Part shown: positions 1 to 9,622 of the stretch, piece by piece | Layout of the letters: each line of letters starts with the position of its first letter | Position numbering within the stretch: the first letter of the stretch is position 1 | Translations under genes and position numbers: made by a program | NCBI RefSeq assembly: GCF_027587195.1 | Contig: NZ_JAPDDP010000021.1 | Span: forward strand, 1 to 64,000 | Source of the DNA: Solirubrobacter phytolaccae | GTDB lineage: Bacteria; Actinomycetota; Thermoleophilia; Solirubrobacterales; Solirubrobacteraceae | Reading direction: 5' to 3' | DNA: 64,000 bases | The notes under the pieces: model-generated | The model's database searches: none | The model's input: the letters and a program-made list of their open reading frames with translations, nothing else | What the model was told of the DNA's origin: nothing

Positions 1-1926
1 CTGACCGCCGACAAGATGGCCCTCCAGCGCCTGTACGAGGCGTCCGAGAAGGCCAAGATCGAGCTGTCCTCCGCCCGCGAGGCGCAGATCAACCTGCCGT
101 TCATCATCAACGACGCTTCCGGCTCCAAGCACCTGGACGTGCGCCTCACGCGCGCCAAGCTCAACGAGCTCGCCGGCCGCCTGATCGAGCGCGTCGTCGG
201 CCCGGTCCAGCAGGCCCTGGACGACGCCAAGGACAAGGGCGTCAAGGAGATCGACCGCGTGGTCATGGTCGGCGGCATGACGCGCATGCCCGCCGTCCGC
301 GAGAAGGTCACCGAGCTCACGGGCAAGGAGCCGCAACGCGGCGTGAACTCGGACGAGGTCGTGGCCGTCGGCGCCGCGATCCAGGCCGGCGTGCTCGGCG
401 GCGAGGTCAAGGACGTGCTGATGCTGGACGTCACGCCGCTCACCCTCGGCATCGAGACCAAGGGCGGCGTGATGACCAAGCTCATCGAGCGCAACACGAC
501 GGTCCCGACCCGCAAGTCCGAGGTCTTCTCCACCGCCGAGGACAACCAGCACACCGTCGAGATCCACATCCTGCAGGGCGAGCGCGAGATGGCGACCTAC
601 AACAAGTCGCTCGGCAAGTTCCAGCTGGGAGGCATCCCGCCCGCGCCGCGCGGCATCCCGCAGATCGAGGTCGGCTTCGAGATCGACGCCAACGGCATCG
701 TGCAGGTGTCGGCGCGGGACGTCGGCACGGGTGAGGCGCAGCAGATCACCGTGCGATCGGGAAGCGGCCTCTCCGAGTCCGAGATCGAAGAGGCGACCGA
801 GCGCGTCGCCGCGCAGCGCGTCAGCTCGGCAAGCGTCGCGTCCGTCCCGGAACCGGATGAGCGTGGGGAGCGCGCCGAGGCCGAGGACCAGCCGTCGGTG
901 CCCGACGACCCGGAATGGAACACCTGGGCCGCGCCCACCGACACCCCGGATGAACCGCCGGCTCCGTCGCCGCCACCCGCTCCCCCGCGCGCGCCATGGA
1001 CCGAGCGACCACTCGACGTGATCGCGGACACGATCAGCGCGTCCGGGCTGCGGCTCTCCCCGCGGATCATCAGCCGCTACCACCTCAGCACCAAGACACG
1101 CGGACTCGTGGTGCTGACCGGCATGAGCGGCACCGGGAAGACCTGGTTGGCCGAGGCGTACGCGGACGCGATCGACGCCGAGCATCTCGTCGTGCCGGTC
1201 GCGCCGAACTGGTCGTCGAACGAGGATCTGCTGGGCTTCTGGGACCCGTTTCAGAACGCCTATCGGCACACCGCGTTCAGCGGGTTCCTGCTCCAGGCCA
1301 CCGAGGAGCACGACCGTGCGGTCGCCGAGCGCCGCAAGCCGCGGCCGTTCCACGTGGTGCTGGACGAGATGAACCTCGCGCGGGTCGAGTTCTACTTCGC
1401 CAAGTTCCTGTCGGCGATGGAGGTGCGGGCCCGGACGGGCACGGCGACGCTCGAGCTGGCGCCGTCGGTCGAGGTCAAGCTGACGCGGAACTTCGTGTTC
1501 ATCGGCACGGTGAACATGGACGAGACGACGAACGGCTTCGCCGACAAGGTGCTCGATCGCGCGCAGCTGATCGAGATCGAGGCACGTGAGCAGGACATCT
1601 ACGAACATCTCGAAGGCCGCCCGTACCAGACGATCCTCGTCGACGTCTGGAGGTCGCTCGTGAACGTCGCGCCGTTCGCGTTCCGCGTGCTCGACGAGAT
1701 CGGGAGCTATGTCGACGAGGCGGATGCGGTCGGCGTGGCGTGGGAGGAGGCTCTCGACGAGCAGGTGCTCCAGAAGGTGCTGCCGAAGGTCAGGGGCGCC
1801 AGCCCGCTGGTCGGGCCGGCGCTCCTGTCGCTCGTCTCGTTGGACGAGGCGCTGCCCGAGACGGCGACGAAAGCCCGGCAGATGCTCACCCGCTTCGAGC
1901 AGCACGGTGTCACCTCCTACTTCTAG
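1..1926 (+). CDS. Hsp70 (DnaK) - McrB-type AAA+ ATPase fusion protein, 5' partial
   Basis: The frame is open from base 1, so the start lies outside the window; the ATG at 16 is internal. Visible residues 1-270 match DnaK from late in the ATPase domain (VGGMTRMP) through the interdomain linker ([11 protein letters not shown]) and the beta substrate-binding domain ([11 protein letters not shown]). Only the first lid helix remains. A Pro/acidic linker follows (about 275-335), then a AAA+ domain with Walker A GMSGTGKT (374-381), Walker B VLDEMNL (D455, E456) and sensor-1 GTVNMDETT followed by KVLDRA, a signature of McrB-like ATPases paired with DUF2357 nucleases. Only 3 of the first 240 codons end in A or T, against 17 of codons 241-340, so composition changes at about base 720. 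The gene overlaps the nuclease gene. A role in phage or DNA conflict is inferred; a peptide- or protein-sensing Hsp70 part is speculation. Confidence 0.85.
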   Translation: MTADKMALQRLYEASEKAKIELSSAREAQINLPFIINDASGSKHLDVRLTRAKLNELAGRLIERVVGPVQQALDDAKDKGVKEIDRVVMVGGMTRMPAVREKVTELTGKEPQRGVNSDEVVAVGAAIQAGVLGGEVKDVLMLDVTPLTLGIETKGGVMTKLIERNTTVPTRKSEVFSTAEDNQHTVEIHILQGEREMATYNKSLGKFQLGGIPPAPRGIPQIEVGFEIDANGIVQVSARDVGTGEAQQITVRSGSGLSESEIEEATERVAAQRVSSASVASVPEPDERGERAEAEDQPSVPDDPEWNTWAAPTDTPDEPPAPSPPPAPPRAPWTERPLDVIADTISASGLRLSPRIISRYHLSTKTRGLVVLTGMSGTGKTWLAEAYADAIDAEHLVVPVAPNWSSNEDLLGFWDPFQNAYRHTAFSGFLLQATEEHDRAVAERRKPRPFHVVLDEMNLARVEFYFAKFLSAMEVRARTGTATLELAPSVEVKLTRNFVFIGTVNMDETTNGFADKVLDRAQLIEIEAREQDIYEHLEGRPYQTILVDVWRSLVNVAPFAFRVLDEIGSYVDEADAVGVAWEEALDEQVLQKVLPKVRGASPLVGPALLSLVSLDEALPETATKARQMLTRFEQHGVTSYF

Positions 1927-3469
1927 GTGGTCGTTCGCCGATCGGCGCGGCGCGCCGCTCCCCGCGCCGGTCGAGTGGGAACGGGCCGCGGTGGTGCTGG
2001 ACATCGAGCTGTCGGAGCTCGCGAGCGTGACCGTTCACGCCAACGGGCAGCCGCTGGAGCTGTCCGCGTCCCTCGTCGGTGACCGCACCGTCGTCCACGC
2101 GAAGTGGCCGCGTCTCGGCGCGGGGTTCTACCTGCTCGAGCTCAACGGTCCGGGCTGGACCGACCACGCGCCGGTGACCGTGACCCCGTCCAAGCTGACG
2201 GCGGCCGACCACGACGCGCTGATCGACGACCTCGAGCGCCGGCTCCCGGCGAACATCGCGGTCTCCCTGCAGCGGCTCGGCGCGAACGTCGGCGTCGATG
2301 TCCTCGCCGAACGTGGTGCGACGTTCGCCGAGGAGGTGCTCCGCCTGCGTCGGGCCTGCCTCGGCGAGGGCACCCGTGCCGGGTTGTTCGAGGTGCTGGA
2401 GGCGCTCAAGAGCAACCCGCACTCCGCGCTGGCCAAGCGCTCGAACTGGCGTGCCGCTCGCAGTGTCCGCCGCGTCGACCACGTCCGGCTGCATCAGGCC
2501 TACCGGCGTGCGACACCGAACCCCGACGGCAGCTGGCCGGTCCCTGAGATCCTGCCCGAGCCGCTCGACCACGCGACCGTCGACACCTACGAGAACCGCG
2601 TGATCCTGTTCCTGTGCGGGCTCGTCGAGCGGCGGCTGCAGGCCGTCATCAAGGAGGCACGACGCCGCCGCGCGCCGACCGTCCTCGCCGACTTGCTGGA
2701 GCTGGCCGCCGGTCTCGCCCAGCGCGTGCGCCAGGCCCGGTTCCTGGAGCAGGTCACGGCGCTGAGCGGGCCGCCGACCACCGCGACGCCGACGCTGCTC
2801 GAGCGCCGGTACTACCGCGACGCGTTCGAGGGCCTCGCGCAGCTGCAGAAGGGGTTCGTCGCCCGGCTCGCCCACGCGGAGATGCAGGTCGACCTGACCG
2901 ACATCCCCAAGCTCTACGAGACGTGGGGAACCCTCATCGTCATCGCGGCGCTGCTCGAGGTCGCGCCCACGCTCGGCTACCGGGTCGAGCGGCACGACCT
3001 GGTGTCGCGCCGCGCGAACGAGGCGTGGGTGCACGTGCTCGGCAACGGCCGGGCGTGCGTCACGCTCGTCCGGGCGACCGACGGGACGCGACTGGAGGTC
3101 GTGCCGCAGCGAACCTACAGCCGGACGACGACGCCGCTCCGATCGCTCAGCTTCTCCCAGCGTCCCGACGTGTCGATCGAGATGACCACGGCGGCAGGCC
3201 GCTCCGTCTGGATCTTCGACCCGAAGTACAAGCTCGCGACGTCCAAGAGGTCGATGCCCAAGAAGGAGGACATCGACACCATGCACGCCTACCGGGACGC
3301 GATCCGCGACGGGGATGACGAGCGTGTCGTCGTCTCCGCCGCGATCCTCTACCCCGGGCCGTCCCAGGAGTACGGGGCCGGCATCGCCGCGATCGAGGCC
3401 CGCCCGCTCGACGGCCGCGCACTCCAAACCGCGCTCGGCGAGCTGCTCACCGTGAGCCTCGGCCGCTAG
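1907..3469 (+). CDS. DUF2357 / McrC-like PD-(D/E)XK nuclease, partner of the upstream ATPase
   Basis: About 520 residues. The C-terminal half carries a PD-(D/E)XK nuclease core: an Asp in RPDVSIEM, then IFDPKYK (D-x-K), as in McrC and DUF2357 proteins of COG1700. The central part is helical ([24 protein letters not shown]), which is also typical of that family. These proteins usually sit beside a McrB-type AAA+ ATPase, and that is the arrangement here. The start is uncertain. GTG 1907 overlaps the upstream stop by 20 bases and gives a plausible N-terminus; GTG 1991 or 1994 are alternatives. Predicted role: the nuclease effector of a McrBC-like system. No specificity domain such as the McrB DUF3578 domain is visible in either gene. 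Confidence 0.8.
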   Translation: MSPPTSRWSFADRRGAPLPAPVEWERAAVVLDIELSELASVTVHANGQPLELSASLVGDRTVVHAKWPRLGAGFYLLELNGPGWTDHAPVTVTPSKLTAADHDALIDDLERRLPANIAVSLQRLGANVGVDVLAERGATFAEEVLRLRRACLGEGTRAGLFEVLEALKSNPHSALAKRSNWRAARSVRRVDHVRLHQAYRRATPNPDGSWPVPEILPEPLDHATVDTYENRVILFLCGLVERRLQAVIKEARRRRAPTVLADLLELAAGLAQRVRQARFLEQVTALSGPPTTATPTLLERRYYRDAFEGLAQLQKGFVARLAHAEMQVDLTDIPKLYETWGTLIVIAALLEVAPTLGYRVERHDLVSRRANEAWVHVLGNGRACVTLVRATDGTRLEVVPQRTYSRTTTPLRSLSFSQRPDVSIEMTTAAGRSVWIFDPKYKLATSKRSMPKKEDIDTMHAYRDAIRDGDDERVVVSAAILYPGPSQEYGAGIAAIEARPLDGRALQTALGELLTVSLGR

Positions 3470-3470
3470 C

Positions 3471-3496
3471 TGGGGGGCAACGACAGGGCCCCCCGG
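3471..3496. promoter_or_regulatory. Operator-like dyad, site D of the GGGGYCCTG...CCCC family
   Basis: The 19-bp core at 3474-3492 reads GGGGCCCTGTCGTTGCCCC on the minus strand. It matches three other sites in the window (6631-6649, 10299-10317, 12397-12415). It lies in the 56-base gap before the cupin/aldo-keto reductase operon. It could also fold as a GC-rich hairpin after the nuclease gene, but the match to the other three sites favours an operator. Confidence 0.55.
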
Positions 3497-3525
3497 TCCG
3501 CGAGCCACCGGGGTAGGCCCGGCAG

Positions 3526-4088
3526 ATGGGAAATGAGCCGAAGGTGAGAACCTTCAACCGCCGCGGCGCACTTCGCCGGTTGGGCATGGCCGGCGGCGCC
3601 GTGGCCGCCCCGGCCCTGCTGGGGCCGTTGGCGGGCGAAGCCACGGCGATGCGCATCACGCGCAGCGGCAAGATCCGCACCGAGCCGGGAGCGCGCGAGC
3701 GGTTCACCGGCGACGCCTACATCGACCGGTTCGTCGAGCCCTCGGCGGGATCGAACGTCGCGGCGTCGAACGTGCGCTTCGCGCCGGGCGCGCGCACGGC
3801 CTGGCACACGCATCCGCTCGGGCAGACGCTCGTCGTCATCGAAGGCGTCGGACTCTGCCAGCGCCGCGGCGGTCCGATCAAGGTGATCCGCCCCGGCGAC
3901 GTCGTGTTCTTCGAGCCCGGCGAGGACCACTGGCACGGTGCCGCGCCGAACAACTTCATGACCCACTTCGCGGTGGTCGGCGCCGACGCGTCCGGCAGCA
4001 CGGCGACCTGGGGCGAGCACGTCACCGACCGTGAGTACGGCCGCGCGCCGCGCGTGAGTCGCTCGGCCACGAGACAGGAGCAGCGAGG

Positions 4089-4092
<4 letters not shown>
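3526..4092 (+). CDS. Secreted (TAT) single-domain cupin protein
   Basis: 188 residues. The N-terminus has basic NRRGALRRLG followed by an Ala/Gly-rich hydrophobic stretch, a likely twin-arginine signal. The cupin fold follows, with metal-ligand motif 1 AWHTHPLGQT (Q in place of the usual E) and motif 2 PGEDHWHGAAPNN, so a bound metal is likely. Such small cupins include carboxymuconolactone-decarboxylase-associated and mandelonitrile-lyase-like enzymes; the substrate here is unknown. The stop overlaps the ATG of the aldo/keto reductase (ATGA), so the two are co-translated and probably act on the same compound outside the membrane. The operator-like dyad at 3471-3496 is upstream. GTG 3544 is an alternative start. 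Confidence 0.8.
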
Positions 4093-5231
<1,139 letters not shown>

Positions 5232-5252
5232 GGCAGGTACGACGGGCTCGTC

Positions 5253-5284
5253 GGCCGCCGCCCGATGAGGGTCGGGCGACGGCC
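5253..5284. terminator. Bidirectional hairpin terminator candidate between convergent genes
   Basis: GGCCGCCGCCCGA at 5253-5265 pairs with TCGGGCGACGGCC at 5272-5284 (12 of 13 pairs) around a 6-base loop. It lies between the aldo/keto reductase stop and the ROK gene stop. There is no clear T-run, which is common in GC-rich actinobacteria. Confidence 0.5.
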
Positions 5285-5376
5285 TACGAAGCACCGGTCG
5301 CTCGCGCGGACCGCGCCTGGGGTTGTTGACAGGCACGGGCCGACGAGCAACCTCTTCCGGGTGCTCGACCCGAAGC

Positions 5377-6570
5377 TCACATGCGTGCGGCCAGGACCGC
5401 CGGCGCCCGCTCGAGCTGCATCGCGGCGGCGCCGAGCACCTCGGCCCGCTCTCCGAGCTCGCCGACGACGATCTCCACGGTGTCGACGGCCGGGGCGACG
5501 GCGCCCCGCGCCACCGCTGAGCGCAGCGGCTCGATGAGGATGTCGCCCGCCGCCGCGAGGTCGCCGCCGACGATCACGCGCTGCGGGTTGAGGAGGTTGA
5601 CGGCGCCGGCGAGGGTGCGGCCGACCGCGTCGGCGGCGTCGATGATCGCCCGCCGCGCGCTGCGGTCCCCGACGCGGGCCAGCTCGATCAGCTCCGTCAC
5701 CGAGACCCGCTCACCATGGCTGCGGCTGAACCGCTCCGCGACGACGACGGAGCTGGCGACCAGCTCGAGGCAGCCACGGTTGCCGCACCGGCAGATGTGG
5801 TCCGTCTCCGCCACCCGCGTGTGGCCGAGCTCTCCGGCGATGCCGGCCACGCCGGCGTACGGAAGCCCGTCGAGGATCAGCCCGACGCCGATACCCGCGG
5901 ACAGGCGGATGTACAGCGCATCGGAGATCCTGCGGGCTGCCCCGAACAGGCGCTCGCCGACCGCGCCGGCGTTCGCGTCGTTCGTGAGGCGGATCGACAT
6001 CTGCAGGCGCTTGCGCAGCTCGGCGACCGGCTGGATGCCGCGCCAGGCCGGCAGGAAGTCGCGCGCGTGCACGGTGCCGGTGCGGGCGTCGATCGGGGCG
6101 GGCAGCCCGACTCCGACGCCCATCACGCGGGCGGCCGGAACGTCGGCGTCGCGCAGTGCGGCGTGCGCGAGCTCGCAGGCGCGGTCGAAGGTCTCGAACG
6201 GCAGCGCGGTGAGATCGGTCGGCTCGGCCTGGAGCGACAGCACCCGGCCCTGGAGGTCGCAGACGGCGCTGCGGACCTGGTCCCGGCCGATGTCGAGCCC
6301 GATCGCGAAGGCGGCGTCGGGCGCGAGCGAGATGCGCAACGGAGGGCGGCCGATCAGCGGCCCCTCGCTCTCCAGCTGCGGCCGCTGCACGACGAGCCCG
6401 GCCTCTTCGGCCTCGGCCACGACGTTGGTCACCGTCTGGCGCGACAGGCCGAGCACGGAGACGAGCTCGGCGCGGCTGCACTCGGGATGGCGAAGGACCG
6501 CGTCGAGCAGGCGCACGCGGGTGCGGACGCGCTCGTCCACGGTTCGTTCTGTCGAAGCGGTCATCGTCAT
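5377..6570 (-). CDS. ROK-family transcriptional regulator
   Basis: 397 residues. An N-terminal winged helix (about 15-60; SRAELVSVLGLSRQTVTNVV) precedes a ROK sugar-kinase-like domain with GLDIGRDQV, NDANAGAVGE and the zinc site C260-R-C262-GNRGC267 preceded by GELGH250. ROK repressors (NagC/XylR type) bind a sugar or sugar phosphate and control carbohydrate genes. It is divergent from the XRE regulator, with the 6615-6651 inverted repeat in the shared promoter. No sugar transport genes adjoin it, so its targets are probably elsewhere. It could retain kinase activity, though repressors of this layout generally do not. Confidence 0.88.
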   Translation of the reverse strand: MTMTASTERTVDERVRTRVRLLDAVLRHPECSRAELVSVLGLSRQTVTNVVAEAEEAGLVVQRPQLESEGPLIGRPPLRISLAPDAAFAIGLDIGRDQVRSAVCDLQGRVLSLQAEPTDLTALPFETFDRACELAHAALRDADVPAARVMGVGVGLPAPIDARTGTVHARDFLPAWRGIQPVAELRKRLQMSIRLTNDANAGAVGERLFGAARRISDALYIRLSAGIGVGLILDGLPYAGVAGIAGELGHTRVAETDHICRCGNRGCLELVASSVVVAERFSRSHGERVSVTELIELARVGDRSARRAIIDAADAVGRTLAGAVNLLNPQRVIVGGDLAAAGDILIEPLRSAVARGAVAPAVDTVEIVVGELGERAEVLGAAAMQLERAPAVLAARM

Positions 6571-6614
6571 CGTCGCCGGTGTCGGACCACTATGCCCGCG
6601 GGCAACCGGCCCGT

Positions 6615-6651
6615 GAGGGGTCCTGTGAAAGGGGTACTGACAGGGCCCCTC
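6615..6651. promoter_or_regulatory. Operator-like dyad, site A, within a larger inverted repeat
   Basis: The 19-bp core at 6631-6649, read on the minus strand, is GGGGCCCTGTCAGTACCCC. It also forms one arm of a larger inverted repeat: GAGGGGTCCTGT at 6615-6626 and ACAGGGCCCCTC at 6640-6651. The site is between the divergent ROK gene and XRE regulator and ends 29 bases before the XRE ATG, where a repressor could block transcription. Confidence 0.6.
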
Positions 6652-6680
6652 AGATGCGCCAAGAACGCTTTACGGTCGCG

Positions 6681-7535
6681 ATGACCGTGAACGCCACCAA
6701 CGACATCGCCGAGTTCCTGGCCAGCCGCCGCGCGCGGGTCACGCCGGAGCAGGCCGGCCTGCCGAACCGCGGTGACCGGCGGGTTCCCGGGTTGCGCCGT
6801 GAAGAAGTCGCCTCGCTGGCCGGCGTCAGCGCGGACTACTACCGGCGCCTGGAGCGCGGGCAGGTCGCGGGCGTCTCCGAGCTCGTGCTCGAGGCGCTCG
6901 CCCGCGCGCTCCAGCTCGACGAGGCCGAGCAGACGCACCTCTTCAACCTCGCCCGCGCCGCGAACCCGGTCGCGGCCCGGGGCGTCGGGTCGGCCAACGC
7001 CCGCGTGCGTCCGATCGTGCACCGGTTCCTCGACCAGATCGAGGCGCCCGCGATCGTCGACAACCGCCCGGGCGACCTGCTGGCGGCCAACGCGTTGGGG
7101 CGGGCGCTGTACGCGCCGATGTTCGAGAGCTCGGAGCAGCCGGCCAACACCGCGCGGTTCACGTTCCTCGACCCCATGGCGACCGAGTTCTTCCCGGACT
7201 GGGATCACCTCGCGACCGGCCTCGTCGCGTCGCTGCGATCCAAGGCCGGGCAGCACCCGCACGACCGCAGCCTCCAGGACCTCGTCCGCGAGTTGTCCGA
7301 GCGGAGCGAGGCGTTCCGCGTCCGATGGGCGGCGCACGACGTCCGCTTCCATCGCACGGGCAGCAAGCGCCTGATGCACCCGGTCGTCGGTGAGGTGCAG
7401 CTCAGCTACGAGACGCTCACCCTGGACGCCGACGACGGGCTGCGGCTCGCGCTCTACACGACCGCTCCCGGCTCCAGGAGCGAAGACGCGCTGCAGCTGC
7501 TGGCGAGCTGGGTCGCGGCCCCGAACGACCGCTAG
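6681..7535 (+). CDS. XRE-type regulator with MmyB-like ligand-binding domain (copy 1)
   Basis: 284 residues. The N-terminal helix-turn-helix (about 1-90) includes TPEQAGLPNRGDRRVPGLRR then LAGVSADYYRRLERG. The rest (PIVHRFLDQIEAPAIVDNR, DLLAANALGRAL, RTGSKRLMHPVVGEV) is the MmyB-like ligand-binding domain (MLTR_LBD) common in actinobacterial repressors beside oxidoreductase genes. ATG 6681 was chosen because the family motif NDIAEFLASRR begins there; upstream codons in this frame run through the operator. Its stop shares the CTAG with the convergent apbE stop. Copy 2 at 10372 is about three-quarters identical by eye. It probably binds the GGGGYCCTG...CCCC dyads; ligand unknown. Confidence 0.88.
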   Translation: MTVNATNDIAEFLASRRARVTPEQAGLPNRGDRRVPGLRREEVASLAGVSADYYRRLERGQVAGVSELVLEALARALQLDEAEQTHLFNLARAANPVAARGVGSANARVRPIVHRFLDQIEAPAIVDNRPGDLLAANALGRALYAPMFESSEQPANTARFTFLDPMATEFFPDWDHLATGLVASLRSKAGQHPHDRSLQDLVRELSERSEAFRVRWAAHDVRFHRTGSKRLMHPVVGEVQLSYETLTLDADDGLRLALYTTAPGSRSEDALQLLASWVAAPNDR

Positions 7536-8416
7536 GCGAAGGTCTCGCCCTCGAAGCCGTCGGACGTCTCGAGTCCGTCGGGCCGCATCCGCACGAACGA
7601 GAAGCCGAACGCCGGCTGGAGGCGGTCCGGCTCGGTCAGGAAGAGCGCCGTGGCGAGGCCGTCGGCGAGCATCGCGGTCTCGGCGATCACCCACGTCGCG
7701 AGCACCCGGTCGACGCACGTGCCGGTGCGTGCGTCGAGCACGTGGTGCAGGCCGGGCCCCCACGCGCGGCGGTTGGCGGCGGACGCGCACAACGCCCGGT
7801 CGTGCAGGTCGACCGTGCCGACGACACGCAAGGCGTCGAGCGGGTGCTCGAGCCCGACGCGGATCGGCGCGTCCCCCCGCTGGCGGAGGTCCCCGCCGGC
7901 GTCGACGACGAACGCCTCGACCCCCTCGTCCTCCAGCACCTGGGCGACGAGATCGACGAGCTGTCCCTTGCCCGCCGCGCCGACGTCGATCAGCACGGGG
8001 CGATCGGTGGTGATCGTGCGGCCCCGGCGCCGGACGTCCGGCCAGCGGGCGCGTCGCTCGTGAGCTCGGACTCGGTCCGGGAGCGGAGCGGCACGCAGGG
8101 AGTACGTCGCGTCGTAGCCCAGGAGCTCGAGGTCACGGCCGACCAGCGGGTCGAGCGCCCCGTCGGTCAGCTCGTGCAGGCGGTCGTAGAGGTCGAGCAG
8201 CGCGACGGCGTGCCGCGGCAGCTCGAAGCGCCCACCCGCCGGCGCCGCGGCGATCTCGGTGACGAGCGAGTCCGGCCGGAACCGCGACCAGGTGCGGTCG
8301 TAGTCCTCGATGACGTCCTGGATCCGAGCCCGCGGCGCGGGGCTCAGCGGCCGCGCGGTCTCGATCTGCCAGCGGGTGCCGATGGCGTCGAGCTCGAGCA
8401 GCCCGCCGGACGTCAC
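7532..8416 (-). CDS. apbE: FAD:protein FMN transferase (ApbE)
   Basis: 294 residues. It begins GGLLELDAIGTRWQ and carries the ApbE hallmarks DYDRTWSRFRPDS, DVGAAGKGQLVDLVAQ and VVDAGGDLR, with a late metal/FAD segment HHVLDARTGTCVD. The enzyme covalently attaches FMN from FAD to a Thr/Ser in FMN-binding domains. Its likely target is encoded immediately upstream. GTG 8416 overlaps that gene's TGA (GTGA), so the enzyme and substrate are translationally coupled. No N-terminal signal is visible from this start. ApbE often works outside the membrane, so either the start is further upstream (in another gene's frame, unlikely) or the modification happens before export. Confidence 0.9.
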   Translation of the reverse strand: MTSGGLLELDAIGTRWQIETARPLSPAPRARIQDVIEDYDRTWSRFRPDSLVTEIAAAPAGGRFELPRHAVALLDLYDRLHELTDGALDPLVGRDLELLGYDATYSLRAAPLPDRVRAHERRARWPDVRRRGRTITTDRPVLIDVGAAGKGQLVDLVAQVLEDEGVEAFVVDAGGDLRQRGDAPIRVGLEHPLDALRVVGTVDLHDRALCASAANRRAWGPGLHHVLDARTGTCVDRVLATWVIAETAMLADGLATALFLTEPDRLQPAFGFSFVRMRPDGLETSDGFEGETFA

Positions 8417-8868
8417 GAAGCGGCCTGGTCCTTGATGCGCTCGATCGCCTGGTTGAAGCCGTCCGGGGTCCCGCTGGACCCGGCCAGCCGGGAGACGCGC
8501 ACCTCGTCCAGGCGCTTGCCGACCACCGCGTCGGGGACGGCCTCCGCGAAGCGCTCCTGGTAGTCGCGTGACGTGGCGTTGGTGGCGTTCGCCGTGACCT
8601 CGACGTCGGTCACGCGGTTGTCGCGGAGCGTGAGGGCGACGTCGATGTTCGACGGCAGGCCGCCGTACCACCCCTTGGCCTCGTAGTCGCCGTCCCGGTA
8701 GGTGGTGCCGGCCTCCGCGCGCGGACGCTGGGCCGTCGCCGTCGCCGTCGCCGTCGCGGTCGGCTGTGCACCGTCGCCGGGCGGCGCGTCGCTGCCGCAG
8801 CCCGTGGCGAGCGTGGCGCCCGTGAGCGCCAGCGCCACGAGCGCGCGGCCGTCACGGACCGACGCCAT
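8413..8868 (-). CDS. FMN-binding domain lipoprotein, predicted flavinylated by ApbE
   Basis: 151 residues. A hydrophobic signal ends in lipobox LATGC at about residue 20, then a Thr/Ala repeat linker (TATATATATA) and a small FMN-bind domain: YRDGDYEAKGW, NIDVALTLRDNRVTDVEV and the probable flavinylation site SSGTPDGF near residue 135. By family knowledge the Thr would carry FMN through a phosphoester bond. It would sit on the outer face of the membrane and pass electrons. ATG 8868 overlaps the stop of the SDR gene by one base, and apbE follows with GTGA overlap. No membrane redox partner such as an NqrB or Fer-reductase protein is encoded nearby. Confidence 0.85.
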   Translation of the reverse strand: MASVRDGRALVALALTGATLATGCGSDAPPGDGAQPTATATATATAQRPRAEAGTTYRDGDYEAKGWYGGLPSNIDVALTLRDNRVTDVEVTANATNATSRDYQERFAEAVPDAVVGKRLDEVRVSRLAGSSGTPDGFNQAIERIKDQAAS

Positions 8869-9596
8869 CAACCGGCCTGCGCGGTCGGACGGACGAGGAT
8901 CTCGTTGAGCGTCATGCGGCGCGGCCGGGTCACGGCGAAGGCGATGATCTCGGCGACGTCCTCCGGGCGGATCGCGAGATCCTTGACGAACGCCTCGGTG
9001 GCCTCCTTCGTGGCCGCGTGCGTGATGTGATCGGTGAGCTCGGTGCCGACCGCGCCCGGTTCGATCACGGTGACCCGCACGTCGGGCTGCAGCTCCTGGC
9101 GCAGCGACTCCGACCAGCCGTTGATCCCCCACTTGGTGGCGGCGTAGACGCCGTTCGTCGGGCGCGCCGTGCGGCCGGCGACCGAGGAGATGTTGATCAG
9201 GTCACCGCCGCCGTCCGCACGCAGCGGCTCGAGGAAGACCTCGGTGGCGGTGATCGCGCCGAGCAGGTTGACCTCGATCATCTGGCGGTAGTCCGCGCGT
9301 TGCTCGGACGAGAACGGGCCGAGCAGCATCACGCCGGCGTTGTTGACCAGCACGTCGACGCGACCGAACGTGTCCTGGACCCGTTCGGCGGCGGCGACCA
9401 GCGAGTCGCGTCGGGTCACGTCGGCCTCGATCGCGAGCGCGGCGCCGCCGAGCTCGTCGGCCAGCGCCTGGAGGCGGTCCGCGCGGCGGGCCAGCAGGGC
9501 GACGCGGTAGCCGTCGGCGGCCAGCGCGCGGGCCGTGGCCTCACCGATGCCGGACGAGGCGCCGGTGATGACGGCGACGGGGGATTCAGTGCTCAT
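8868..9596 (-). CDS. Short-chain dehydrogenase/reductase
   Basis: 242 residues. A classical SDR with nucleotide-binding TGASSGIG near the N-terminus, NNAGV, catalytic Ser in INISSVAG and YAATK. These predict an NAD(P)-dependent oxidoreductase of the YdfG/serine-dehydrogenase-like group. Start ATG 9596 has GGAGAAGGAC directly upstream, a strong ribosome site; an upstream in-frame ATG adds 19 unconvincing residues. It heads the operon with the FMN lipoprotein and apbE. A functional link between this soluble enzyme and the flavinylated lipoprotein is suggested only by coupling. Confidence 0.9.
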   Translation of the reverse strand: MSTESPVAVITGASSGIGEATARALAADGYRVALLARRADRLQALADELGGAALAIEADVTRRDSLVAAAERVQDTFGRVDVLVNNAGVMLLGPFSSEQRADYRQMIEVNLLGAITATEVFLEPLRADGGGDLINISSVAGRTARPTNGVYAATKWGINGWSESLRQELQPDVRVTVIEPGAVGTELTDHITHAATKEATEAFVKDLAIRPEDVAEIIAFAVTRPRRMTLNEILVRPTAQAG

Positions 9597-9622
9597 GTCC
9601 TTCTCCAGTACCCATTGAGTCC

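Noticed and set aside
3471-3500. Simple terminator hairpin after the nuclease gene
   Set aside because: It can fold, but its 19-bp core matches three promoter sites elsewhere, so an operator explains it better. Both roles are possible.
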